Shown: positions 56,912-64,000 of the stretch, in pieces
Position numbering within the stretch: the first letter of the stretch is position 1
How the letters are laid out: every line of letters starts with the position of its first letter
Assembly: GCF_000515235.1 (NCBI RefSeq)
Contig: NZ_KI911558.1
Coordinates: 2,021,466-2,085,465 of the forward strand
DNA length: 64,000 bases
Reading direction: 5' to 3'
DNA from: Synechococcus sp. CC9616
Lineage (GTDB): Bacteria > Cyanobacteriota > Cyanobacteriia > PCC-6307 > Cyanobiaceae
The notes under the pieces: model-generated
Told to the model about the DNA's origin: nothing
What the model saw: the letters and a program-made list of their open reading frames with translations, nothing else
Databases searched by the model: none
Position numbers and translations under genes: made by a program

Positions 56912-58108
56912 TCAGGCCGGAACGCCGATGGCCTGGGCCTGGGTTTTGGTCCAGGCGGAGGTGCAGAGGATGCGGTTGCGGTCGCAACGGTCGGCATAGC
57001 GCGTCGCGATTTCGACCACTTCTTTGAGTAGCCCGTTATCCAGGGTGGTGGGGTTCAGACCCAGCTCGATGAAGCAGCGGTTGTCCACGATCAGGTCGTT
57101 TTCCACCGCTTCGTTGCGGGGGTTCGGCAGGTTGTTCACCTGAGCGCCGGTGAGTGCCGCCACCTTCTTGGCTAGCTCGCCCACCTGATGACTCTCAGTC
57201 ATCTGATTGAAGATCTTGACCCTCTCGCCCGGCTCCGGAGGATTGTCCAGGGCCAGCTGCACGCAGCGCACTGAGTCGCGAATGTGAATGAACGCCCGCG
57301 TCTGGCCGCCGGTGCCATGGACGGTGAGGGGATAGCCGATGGCTGCCTGCATCAGGAAGCGATTGAGCACCGTGCCGTAGTCGCCGTCGTAATCAAAGCG
57401 ATTGGTGAGGCGTGGATCACGATCTGTTGCTTCCGTGTTCGTCCCCCAGACGATGCCCTGGTGCAGATCGGTGATGCGGACCTTGTCGTTCTTGTTGTAG
57501 TAGAGGAAGAGCAGCTGATCCAGCGTCTTGGTCATGTGATAGACGCTGCCAGGGCTGGCGGGATGCAGGATCTCCTCCTCGAAGCGACTGCCATCGGGCT
57601 GAGGCACCTCAACTTTGAGATAGCCCTCAGGGATGGTGGCGCCGCGGTGGGAGCCATATCCGTACACACCCATGGTGCCCAGGTGCACCACATGGATATC
57701 GAGGCCGCTTTCCACAATCGCTGCGAGCAGGTTGTGGGTGCCGTTGACGTTGTTATCAACCGTGTAGCGCTTGGTGGCGCTGCTCTTCATGGAATAGGGA
57801 GCGGCGCGCTGTTCGGCGAAATGCACCACCGAATCAGGCTTCTCGTCCAGCAGCAGATCCAGGAGCCGCTGGTATTCGTGGGCGATGTCCATGTGGACAA
57901 AGCGCATCGGCTTGCCGCCGATCTCACTCCAGGCCTTGAGCCGTTCACCGATGTTGGTGATCGGCGTGAGGGATTCCACCTCGAGATCAACGTCGATCTT
58001 GCGGCGGCTGAGGTTGTCGACGATCAACACGTCGTGGCCCTGATCAGCCAGGTTCACCGCACAGGGCCAGCCGCAGAAGCCGTCACCGCCGAGAACGAGA
58101 ACTTTCAC
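56912..58108 (-). CDS. sqdB: UDP-sulfoquinovose synthase SqdB
   Basis: Extended SDR enzyme converting UDP-glucose and sulfite to UDP-sulfoquinovose. Dinucleotide motif GGDGFCGWPCA, and the YxxxK pair in YHMTK. 398 residues from ATG 58108. First gene of sqdB-sqdX. The Psb34-like gene lies 59 bases upstream on the same strand. Confidence 0.96.
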   Translation of the reverse strand: MKVLVLGGDGFCGWPCAVNLADQGHDVLIVDNLSRRKIDVDLEVESLTPITNIGERLKAWSEIGGKPMRFVHMDIAHEYQRLLDLLLDEKPDSVVHFAEQRAAPYSMKSSATKRYTVDNNVNGTHNLLAAIVESGLDIHVVHLGTMGVYGYGSHRGATIPEGYLKVEVPQPDGSRFEEEILHPASPGSVYHMTKTLDQLLFLYYNKNDKVRITDLHQGIVWGTNTEATDRDPRLTNRFDYDGDYGTVLNRFLMQAAIGYPLTVHGTGGQTRAFIHIRDSVRCVQLALDNPPEPGERVKIFNQMTESHQVGELAKKVAALTGAQVNNLPNPRNEAVENDLIVDNRCFIELGLNPTTLDNGLLKEVVEIATRYADRCDRNRILCTSAWTKTQAQAIGVPA

Positions 58109-58167
58109 CCCAGACTCCTGCAGGAATGAGCAAAACGCTCAGTTGAGGCAAGCTACTACAGGGATTT

Positions 58168-58341
58168 TCAGCTGATTGCCACGCTGACCGCAACAAGGGC
58201 CATCACCAGCACAGCGCCACCGATCATCATCATCAATGAGCCCTGACCACGCAAACGCGATGTCTCGGCATCCATCACTTCCATGCGCGGTTCCTTCGCG
58301 AAAGCGTTGAGGCGTCCACCATCTTCCGTGGTGACCTGCAT
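58168..58341 (-). CDS. psb34: Photosystem II assembly-linked small protein, Psb34-like
   Basis: 57 residues from ATG 58341. N-terminal block TTEDGGRLNAFAKEPRM matches the family signature I know from Synechocystis Ssl1498 (Psb34: T-E-x-G-G-R-L-N-x-F-A-x-E-P), then one membrane helix (MMMIGGAVLVMALVAVSVA) at the C-terminus. Psb34 binds PSII assembly intermediates and competes with high-light-inducible proteins at CP47. The gene is so short that it is easily missed. It is co-oriented with sqdB and sqdX, which make a lipid found in photosystem II. Confidence 0.82.
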   Translation of the reverse strand: MQVTTEDGGRLNAFAKEPRMEVMDAETSRLRGQGSLMMMIGGAVLVMALVAVSVAIS

Positions 58342-58449
58342 CGTTAAAGCTGCGAATTTTCCGGACCTTATGGGTTTAATTGCTTACTGACTGGCTATGT
58401 ATCGCCAGATTCATCGGACTTCATCTCTCTTCATTTGTCGCAATCTTCG

Positions 58450-59259
58450 TCAGCTCACCAGGCCGATTGTTGGTGAGCTTGCTGAGGCTTCTTCGCGTCG
58501 GGGCAGACGTCCGGCGCTGTAGGCCAACCGACCGGCTTTAACCGCCTGGCCCATGGCTTCGGCCATTGCTGCTGGAGACCCGGCCAAGGCAATGGCGCTG
58601 TTCACCAGAACGGCATCGGCCCCCAGTTCCAGGGCCTGTGCTGCTTCGCTGGGAACCCCGATGCCGGCATCCACCACCACAGGAACGCTGGCGTTTTCAA
58701 CAATCAATCGGATGTTGGCTGCATTGTTCAGGCCCTGACCGGAACCGATCGGAGAACCAAGAGGCATCACGGTGGCGCAGCCTGCCTCTTCCAGCCGTTT
58801 GGCCAGGAGTGGATCTGCATTGATGTACGGCAGAACGGCGAATCCTTCGTTCACCAGCCGTTCGGCCGCCTCCAGGGTGCCGATCGGATCGGGAAGCAGG
58901 TGACGGCTGTCCGGGATCACCTCGAGTTTTACAAAGTTGTTGTCCTCCTGGCCGGCCAACTTGGCGAGTTCCCGTCCCAGCCTGGCCACGCGCACAGCTT
59001 CATCGGCATCGCTGCAGCCGGCGGTGTTGGGAAGCATCCAGATGCGCGACCAGTCGATGGCGTCCATCAGGCCGGCATGGCCGGCTGCCACGGCCTGAAC
59101 ACGGCGTACGGCCACCGTCACCATCTCGCAACCGGAGCGTTCGATGCTGGCCTGCATCGTGGCCAGGTCGGAATATTTGCCTGTCCCGGTGAACAGGCGA
59201 CTGCTGAATTGTCGTCCGGAGATGGTGAGGGGGTCGAGAGCGTTCAACGTCGAGACCAT
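58450..59259 (-). CDS. thiG: Thiazole synthase
   Basis: Makes the thiazole phosphate part of thiamine. Family blocks [11 protein letters not shown] at the N-terminus, [30 protein letters not shown] and [20 protein letters not shown]; the Schiff-base Lys is expected in the middle of the protein. 269 residues from ATG 59259. No other thi genes adjoin; thiL is at 38930. The 108 bases between it and the psb34 start hold the probable psb34 promoter but no clear elements. Confidence 0.95.
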   Translation of the reverse strand: MVSTLNALDPLTISGRQFSSRLFTGTGKYSDLATMQASIERSGCEMVTVAVRRVQAVAAGHAGLMDAIDWSRIWMLPNTAGCSDADEAVRVARLGRELAKLAGQEDNNFVKLEVIPDSRHLLPDPIGTLEAAERLVNEGFAVLPYINADPLLAKRLEEAGCATVMPLGSPIGSGQGLNNAANIRLIVENASVPVVVDAGIGVPSEAAQALELGADAVLVNSAIALAGSPAAMAEAMGQAVKAGRLAYSAGRLPRREEASASSPTIGLVS

Positions 59260-59338
59260 GACGCGTGTTGAGGTTGAGAGAACGGCATGGCAGTGCCGAT
59301 ACGGATGAGCAAAACGCCCTACCCTGCAGCCACATCAT

Positions 59339-59890
59339 GTGTGCTCGATGCCCTTCCTGCTTGCCATGGATCTACCGATCGGCAGTCAGGTGCCTTTCAT
59401 GAGCAATCCCCAGCTGCCCCTTGATCCGATTCAGCTGGCGGTGCCGACTGAAGTGGATGACGGAAACGTAGAAAGTTTTGACCCGGTCAAGCGTGCAGTC
59501 CTCCTGGCGGACACCCTTCCCCGTCTGTGGTGTGGAACGTACAAGCCGTTTGATGGCAATCCGGAAGTCAACGTGAAGCTCACCCTCACATCTCTCACGC
59601 CGATGGGTCAGATGGTGGATCTTAGGGGCTCCATGGAGCTTGGTTCTGTCACCACACCCGTGCAAGGCAATCTGCATGCCAAGTCAGATCAGCTTGATCT
59701 GATCCCCCTGGCAAGTCCCTTGATTGCAGGCGCTGAGCCCGGTGGAGTGTTCCTTGGTCTCCAGGCGTTCAGTCCTTCCGGGTGGGAATCGCCTCGCTTG
59801 ATCAACACCAACGACTCAGGTGGTGGAATCGGCGGACGTCTGGCTCTCTCCAGCGAATGCGCTCAGCCGCCCCTCCAGCCTCTTTGGTGA
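59339..59890 (+). CDS. Hypothetical protein
   Basis: 183 residues from GTG 59339; ATG 59348 would give 180. A beta-rich soluble body (VKRAVLLADTLPRLWCGTYK and VNVKLTLTSLTPMGQMVDLR) with no signal peptide and a Gly-rich end. It reads like a cyanobacterial conserved hypothetical whose family I cannot name. Ends 7 bases from the convergent ycf37 end. Confidence 0.7.
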   Translation: MCSMPFLLAMDLPIGSQVPFMSNPQLPLDPIQLAVPTEVDDGNVESFDPVKRAVLLADTLPRLWCGTYKPFDGNPEVNVKLTLTSLTPMGQMVDLRGSMELGSVTTPVQGNLHAKSDQLDLIPLASPLIAGAEPGGVFLGLQAFSPSGWESPRLINTNDSGGGIGGRLALSSECAQPPLQPLW

Positions 59891-59897
59891 GCTGGTT

Positions 59898-60416
59898 TCA
59901 GCCGATGCGTTTCTGAAGTCTTTTTAGACGCTTGCTGGCTGTGCTGTTGTTCGGCTCAATTTCGAGAGTTCGTTCATAAATCGCGATGGCTTCTTCGGTT
60001 TGCAACAGCTTTTCCTGCGCAAACCCGAGATTATTGAGCGCAACGGGATAATCAGCTTTGGCTTTCAAGGCCAATTTGTAGTGCTTAACAGCACTTTCAA
60101 AGTTCTTTTGCGCAGCCAGCGAAAAGCCCAGGGCGTTTTCAATTAAGGCGCGTGCTTCATCCGGTTCGCCAGAAAGGCGTTTCGCGGCTTGTTTCAGCGT
60201 GGCTGTTGCCTGCGGATAAAGCCGTTTGCGCAGCTGGACTGAGGCAAGCTCATACAGGTCGGATGCCTGGCGGGACGCAGCGGCACCAGCCTGCTCCAAC
60301 TCGATCAGCTTGATTTCGTCCCGACGAACATTAAATAACTGGCGACCCACCACGACAGCAACAATCGCGAGCAGGCCAACCAGGCCCAGTAGATAGGTCT
60401 GGGGCAGCAGGTTCAC
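59898..60416 (-). CDS. ycf37: Photosystem I assembly-related TPR protein Ycf37
   Basis: 172 residues from GTG 60416. N-terminal membrane helix (LLGLVGLLAIVAVVVG), short basic linker (GRQLFNVRRDEI), then three TPRs (ALIENALGFSLAAQKNFESA and ALNNLGFAQEKLLQTEEAIA). Layout and sequence match Synechocystis Ycf37 (Pyg7 in plants), which helps assemble or stabilise PSI. It follows rplT by 9 bases on the same strand. Confidence 0.85.
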   Translation of the reverse strand: MNLLPQTYLLGLVGLLAIVAVVVGRQLFNVRRDEIKLIELEQAGAAASRQASDLYELASVQLRKRLYPQATATLKQAAKRLSGEPDEARALIENALGFSLAAQKNFESAVKHYKLALKAKADYPVALNNLGFAQEKLLQTEEAIAIYERTLEIEPNNSTASKRLKRLQKRIG

Positions 60417-60425
60417 GGGGGGAGG

Positions 60426-60773
60426 TCAGACCTTGGCGGCACTCACCACATTGGTGAAGCTGCTCGGATCGACAACGGCCAGTTGGGCCAACATCTTGCG
60501 GTTGATCCGGACATCGGCCTTTTTCAAGCCACCCATCAGTCGGCTGTAACTCACGCCATTGATGCGCGCTGCAGCGTTGATGCGGGCAATCCACAGGCGG
60601 CGGAAATCACGCTTACGGCGACGACGGTCCCGATAGGCGTTACACAACGCCTTCATGACCCTTTGGTTGGCGGTGCGGAACAGGGTTCCATTGCTTCCGC
60701 GGAAGCCACGGGCCAGCTTCAGAATCTTGTTACGACGCTTACGGGCGACGTTGCCTCTCTTGACGCGGGCCAT
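60426..60773 (-). CDS. rplT: 50S ribosomal protein L20
   Basis: 115 residues, strongly basic, [19 protein letters not shown] start with the typical [13 protein letters not shown] loop and LWIARINAA block. It binds 23S rRNA early in 50S assembly. In many bacteria L20 represses its own operon; no leader signal is visible here. It follows rpmI by 38 bases. Confidence 0.97.
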   Translation of the reverse strand: MARVKRGNVARKRRNKILKLARGFRGSNGTLFRTANQRVMKALCNAYRDRRRRKRDFRRLWIARINAAARINGVSYSRLMGGLKKADVRINRKMLAQLAVVDPSSFTNVVSAAKV

Positions 60774-60811
60774 GACGTTAGAAGGAGTTGATCAGGTTAT
60801 GAACGGAACAA

Positions 60812-61009
60812 TCAGGCGTACGGAAGCATCCGGCTGACGCGCAGTTCGTCCGTTTCATGCACCACTGCTTTGGTCGCAAGGTGACGCTTCTGCTTGGGGG
60901 TCTTGTGATCCAGCAGGTGATTGCGGAAGGCGCGCCGACGCATGAACTTGCCGGTGCCGGTTGCTTTGAACCGCTTGGCGGCAGCTTTGCGGGTCTTCAG
61001 CTTGGGCAT
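60812..61009 (-). CDS. rpmI: 50S ribosomal protein L35
   Basis: 65 residues from ATG 61009 ([15 protein letters not shown]). Basic; contains [19 protein letters not shown]. First gene of rpmI-rplT-ycf37. An open frame extends to 61042 but the family start is at 61009. infC, often upstream in other bacteria, is not here. Confidence 0.97.
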   Translation of the reverse strand: MPKLKTRKAAAKRFKATGTGKFMRRRAFRNHLLDHKTPKQKRHLATKAVVHETDELRVSRMLPYA

Positions 61010-61065
61010 TTCGACTGCTCTGTCGGGCACAAACGACAACAATACGATGCAGCGCGACCCTCTTC

Positions 61066-62616
61066 ATGATTTTCCGCGTGTTGCCATTGGCCGTCCTGCT
61101 TGCGATGGCAGCAGGCTGTCGTGCAGTGGAACTGCAGGCTGAACCCGAGAGTGCCCCCGCTGCGGTGCGTGCTGTTCCGGCAACCCATCAACCGGTTCCC
61201 GCACCTCCTGAGGCGACCGGATCATCGCCAGTGCTCTGGGTGTCTCTTGATGATCATCTCGGTCGTAGCGGTCAATCACCGCTGCTGACCCTCAGAAGCT
61301 CATCAGGCCCCTTGATGCTTGAGGACGCAGCTGGACAGCAATGGAGTTCCCCCGCGATTTCGATTGGCTGGAGGAGCGTGCCGCTGGATATTCCGATGAC
61401 GTTCGCTCGGCGGGTCGCCGGGCCATTTGCCAGCTTTGAATCCGCTGATCGGGTCGCTCAACGCTGGCGTGGGATCGGTGTGACGGCCGAGGTCGCTCAC
61501 CCCGGCGATTGGGAAGTCTGGGCGCCGCAGGCGTCGCCGGTGCCAGACGGTCTGCGCGTGCGGGACTGGAGTGGCAGCACAACCGCAGTGGTGAAACCCG
61601 TTCTGGAACGCGCGGAAGGAGGCACCACACTCGCCGGACCGATTCAGATCAAGGCCCCCAAAGGCCTGCTGTGGAAAGGCGGTTTGTATCGCGGTCCGTT
61701 TCGCCTGCAACGGGATGCCTACGGCAGTTGGACGTTGGTGGAACAGGTCCCCATCGAGCGCTATCTGGAGGGTGTTGTCCCCCATGAGATTGGTGCCGGT
61801 TCCCCGACCGCAGCGCTCCAGGCTCAAACCGTGTTGGCTCGAACCTGGGCGCTCGCCAACAGCCATCGCTTCCGGATTGATGGGTATCACCTCTGCAGTG
61901 ATACCCAGTGCCAGGTTTACAGCGACCCTCGCCAGGCTGGCCGCGCCGTGCGGCAGGCCATTCAAGCCACCAGCGGTCGCTTGTTGAGCTGGCAGGGTCA
62001 ACCGATCAGTGCGGTTTATCACGCCAGTAACGGAGGCGTGATGGCAGCCGGCACCGAGGCCTGGGCGATGGATCCCACCCCATATCTCAAGGCTGAGGCC
62101 GATGGAGAGTCGGCCTGGCGGAATCGCCATCAACTGCCGTTGACCCAGGCAGCCGCTGTCGATGCCTTGCTTCAAGGCGGGGCAGGAGCCTATGGAACCA
62201 ATCACCCCCTGTTTCGCTGGAGGCGCACCCTCACGGCACCGGAGATCAAGCGTTCGCTTGGTGCCGAGGGTATGGGGCTGAGCTTTCCCCTCAACGTTTC
62301 CGTTCTGGAGCGAGGAACGAGCGGTCGTGTTCTGGCCCTGAAGATTGCCGGCTCCGGAGATGCGGCCCCCGTGATCCTCAAGCTGGATCGGATTCGGCGG
62401 ACCCTCAGGCGGCTGCCCAGCACGCTGTTTGTGATCACCCCTCAGGCCGGTGGCAGCTGGTATGTGCGAGGCGGTGGCTTCGGTCACGGCTCCGGTTTGT
62501 CCCAGGCCGGGGCGATTGACCTGGCCTGGCGAGGCTGGTCGACCGAGAAAATCCTGCGTCATTACTACCCGGGGACTGTCTACGGCCCCCTTCCTGCGTC
62601 GGTTCAAGCCCCTTAG
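61066..62616 (+). CDS. SpoIID/LytB-domain lipoprotein
   Basis: 516 residues. Signal peptide ending in a lipobox (LAMAAGC near residue 18). An SPOR-like or sugar-binding beta region follows (MTFARRVAGPFASFESADRV), then the SpoIID domain with YLEGVVPHEIGAGSPTAALQ, AQTVLARTWAL and VYHASNGGV. SpoIID acts as a peptidoglycan lytic transglycosylase in sporulators; in cyanobacteria its role is likely wall remodelling. The SpoIID active-site Glu lies in VVPHEIG. ATG 61066. Confidence 0.87.
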   Translation: MIFRVLPLAVLLAMAAGCRAVELQAEPESAPAAVRAVPATHQPVPAPPEATGSSPVLWVSLDDHLGRSGQSPLLTLRSSSGPLMLEDAAGQQWSSPAISIGWRSVPLDIPMTFARRVAGPFASFESADRVAQRWRGIGVTAEVAHPGDWEVWAPQASPVPDGLRVRDWSGSTTAVVKPVLERAEGGTTLAGPIQIKAPKGLLWKGGLYRGPFRLQRDAYGSWTLVEQVPIERYLEGVVPHEIGAGSPTAALQAQTVLARTWALANSHRFRIDGYHLCSDTQCQVYSDPRQAGRAVRQAIQATSGRLLSWQGQPISAVYHASNGGVMAAGTEAWAMDPTPYLKAEADGESAWRNRHQLPLTQAAAVDALLQGGAGAYGTNHPLFRWRRTLTAPEIKRSLGAEGMGLSFPLNVSVLERGTSGRVLALKIAGSGDAAPVILKLDRIRRTLRRLPSTLFVITPQAGGSWYVRGGGFGHGSGLSQAGAIDLAWRGWSTEKILRHYYPGTVYGPLPASVQAP

Positions 62617-62639
62617 AGTCCTGCGACCTGGTTTGCCGC

Positions 62640-63959
62640 ATGGCTTCGGTCGCTGCTTCTGGTGATCACCGCAGAGTGAAGTCGGCGGCATTTCTGTTCG
62701 CCTGCGGCTGTGCTGGAGCAGCTCCCCACTGGCTCGACCCTGCCCGCTCTCTCTGGCCGGCGATCAGCCTGGCCTTGGTGCTTGGTGGATATGGGTTGAG
62801 GTCGGTGATGCGTGCAAGCTTCTTAAAGACTGAACCCGAGTCGCAGAAGCTGGTCGCTGAGCGCTTGCCGACGCTGGATGTCGTGGTGGCGGCCCGTGAT
62901 GAAGAAAGTGTCGTCACGCGATTGGTTGAGCGGCTGTCCGCTTTGCGCTACTCCGCCGGACGACTATCCACCTGGGTGATTGATGACGGCAGTGAGGACC
63001 GAACTCCACAGCTTCTCGATGCATTGGCTCAGAAGCATCCTCAGCTTCAGGTGATTCATCGCCAAAGAGATGCCGGTGGCGGAAAATCCGGTGCGTTGAA
63101 TGCAGCGTTGACTCAACTGAAGGGTGAATGGTTGCTGGTGCTTGATGCCGATGCTCAGCTGCAGGAGGATCTGCTGGAGCGCCTCATGCCCTACGCCCTC
63201 GATGGAGGCTGGTCAGCGGTTCAGTTGCGCAAAGCAGTGATCGATGCAGATCGCAACTGGCTCACCCGTGCACAGGCCATGGAAATGGCTCTCGATGCGG
63301 TGCTTCAAAAAGGACGTTTGGAGAGTGGTGGCGTTGCTGAGTTGCGCGGTAACGGGCAGTTGATCCGTCGCGCGGTGCTTCAGGCCAGTGGTGGTTTCAA
63401 CGAAGACACCGTCACCGATGACCTGGATCTGAGCTTCCGACTGCTCACCCATGGAGCTTTGATTGGAATCCTCTGGGATCCGCCGGTCCAGGAGGAGGCG
63501 GTACCGACGCTGTCCGCCCTCTGGAAACAACGTCAGCGCTGGGCAGAAGGTGGCCTACAGCGTTTCTTTGACTACTGGCCCACACTCACGTCTTCGCAAC
63601 TGACCATCTGTCAGCGCTGGGATCTGGCTTGCTTCTTTCTGCTCCAGTACGGCCTCCCGGTGGTGTCGTTCGCTGATTTGAGCGCCAGCCTGGTGAGCCG
63701 CACCATACCGACCTTCTGGCCCCTGTCTGTGGTTGCGTTCAGCGTTTCAGGGATGGCTTATTGGCGCGGCTGCCGTGGTCGCCAAGAAGGTCCGGCCATT
63801 CCCTCGCCAGGCCTTCTGAACCTCCTGGTTGCGATTGCTTATCTGGGTCACTGGTTCGTGGTGATTCCCTGGGTCACGTTGAAGATGGCCGTGCTGCCCA
63901 AACGTTTGGTCTGGGCCAAAACAAGCCATGCAGGAGAGCAGTTGCCCGTTCAGGCCTGA
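62640..63959 (+). CDS. Family 2 glycosyltransferase, membrane-bound
   Basis: 439 residues from ATG 62640. N-terminal hydrophobic segments near 15-60, then a GT2 domain with VVAARDEESVV, the DxD-like DADAQ, DLDLSFRL and the processive QRWAEGG motif (QxxRW), then C-terminal hydrophobic helices. This layout suits a polysaccharide synthase of the cellulose/hyaluronan type or a lipid-linked transferase. The product is unknown. It is the last gene in the window, starting 23 bases after the SpoIID gene. Confidence 0.9.
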   Translation: MASVAASGDHRRVKSAAFLFACGCAGAAPHWLDPARSLWPAISLALVLGGYGLRSVMRASFLKTEPESQKLVAERLPTLDVVVAARDEESVVTRLVERLSALRYSAGRLSTWVIDDGSEDRTPQLLDALAQKHPQLQVIHRQRDAGGGKSGALNAALTQLKGEWLLVLDADAQLQEDLLERLMPYALDGGWSAVQLRKAVIDADRNWLTRAQAMEMALDAVLQKGRLESGGVAELRGNGQLIRRAVLQASGGFNEDTVTDDLDLSFRLLTHGALIGILWDPPVQEEAVPTLSALWKQRQRWAEGGLQRFFDYWPTLTSSQLTICQRWDLACFFLLQYGLPVVSFADLSASLVSRTIPTFWPLSVVAFSVSGMAYWRGCRGRQEGPAIPSPGLLNLLVAIAYLGHWFVVIPWVTLKMAVLPKRLVWAKTSHAGEQLPVQA

Positions 63960-64000
63960 CGGTTTTATCCCATTTACCTTCCTCTCTTGTTTTCCCCTTT

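Noticed and set aside
61303-62691. 462-codon open frame on minus strand
   Set aside because: Antisense to the SpoIID-domain gene; no recognisable protein features.

Overview
The window looks like chromosomal DNA of a marine picocyanobacterium of the Synechococcus/Cyanobium type. Genes for sulfolipid synthesis (sqdB, sqdX), photosystem assembly factors (ycf37, a Psb34-like gene), a Gap2-type GAPDH and the photorespiratory aminotransferase point to an oxygenic phototroph. The order dnaN, PRC-barrel gene, purL, purF, gyrA-like gene, TPR gene, queG is, as I remember it, the order with which marine Synechococcus and Prochlorococcus chromosomes are conventionally numbered. Coding density is very high, GC is mostly in the high fifties, intergenic gaps are short, and many convergent genes overlap at their 3' ends. 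No insertion sequence, prophage, rRNA operon or CRISPR array was seen.

Layout. 1-7 kb: a DNA-repair pair on the minus strand (recN, then uvrA, which leaves the window), then an ABC1/UbiB kinase, a secreted DUF1400 protein and thrC on plus. 6998-7391 is the only gap longer than 300 bases. It lies just upstream of dnaN, has DnaA-box-like 9-mers and an AT-rich patch, and is the best candidate for the replication origin. 7.4-13.2 kb: dnaN, a PRC-barrel protein, purL and purF. 13.2-17.6 kb (minus): a GyrA/ParC-type topoisomerase subunit, a TPR protein and queG. 17.6-24.9 kb (plus): an HpsJ-like membrane protein, DUF502, nusB, ftsY, a SpoIIE/RsbU phosphatase, argH, and an RRM/glycine-rich RNA-binding protein whose leader carries a terminator-like hairpin. 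25-32 kb: dusA, msrB, a BaiN-type flavoprotein, then the type IV pilus motor operon pilB-pilT-pilC on minus.

32-43 kb: grpE-dnaJ-tusA-like-rsgA on plus, ebfC, murC-murB, gap2 with a strong terminator, a lumenal-type cyclophilin with thiL, efp-accB and pdxA. 43-49 kb is the most accessory-looking stretch. It holds an SDR protein, several very small proteins, an HNH nuclease divergent from a SNF2 helicase with a HARP-like N-terminus, two small secreted or lipoprotein-like proteins, a half-size AbrB-family membrane protein, three short cyanobacterial-type hypotheticals and a tRNA-Gly(CCC). 49-56 kb: the serine/alanine-glyoxylate aminotransferase, cbiD, guaA, two hypotheticals and mrdA (PBP2). 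56-64 kb: a co-oriented psb34-sqdB-sqdX set, thiG, a hypothetical, rpmI-rplT-ycf37, a SpoIID-domain lipoprotein and a family 2 glycosyltransferase.

Most of the window is conserved housekeeping. The best leads are the split HARP-SNF2/HNH pair (the fused eukaryotic enzyme ZRANB3 combines a SNF2 helicase with an HNH nuclease), the candidate origin, the possible attenuator ahead of the RNA-binding protein gene, the Psb34/sulfolipid gene set, and a low-GC patch plus an A9 homopolymer inside pilC. All assignments come from reading the sequence; no database search was run.
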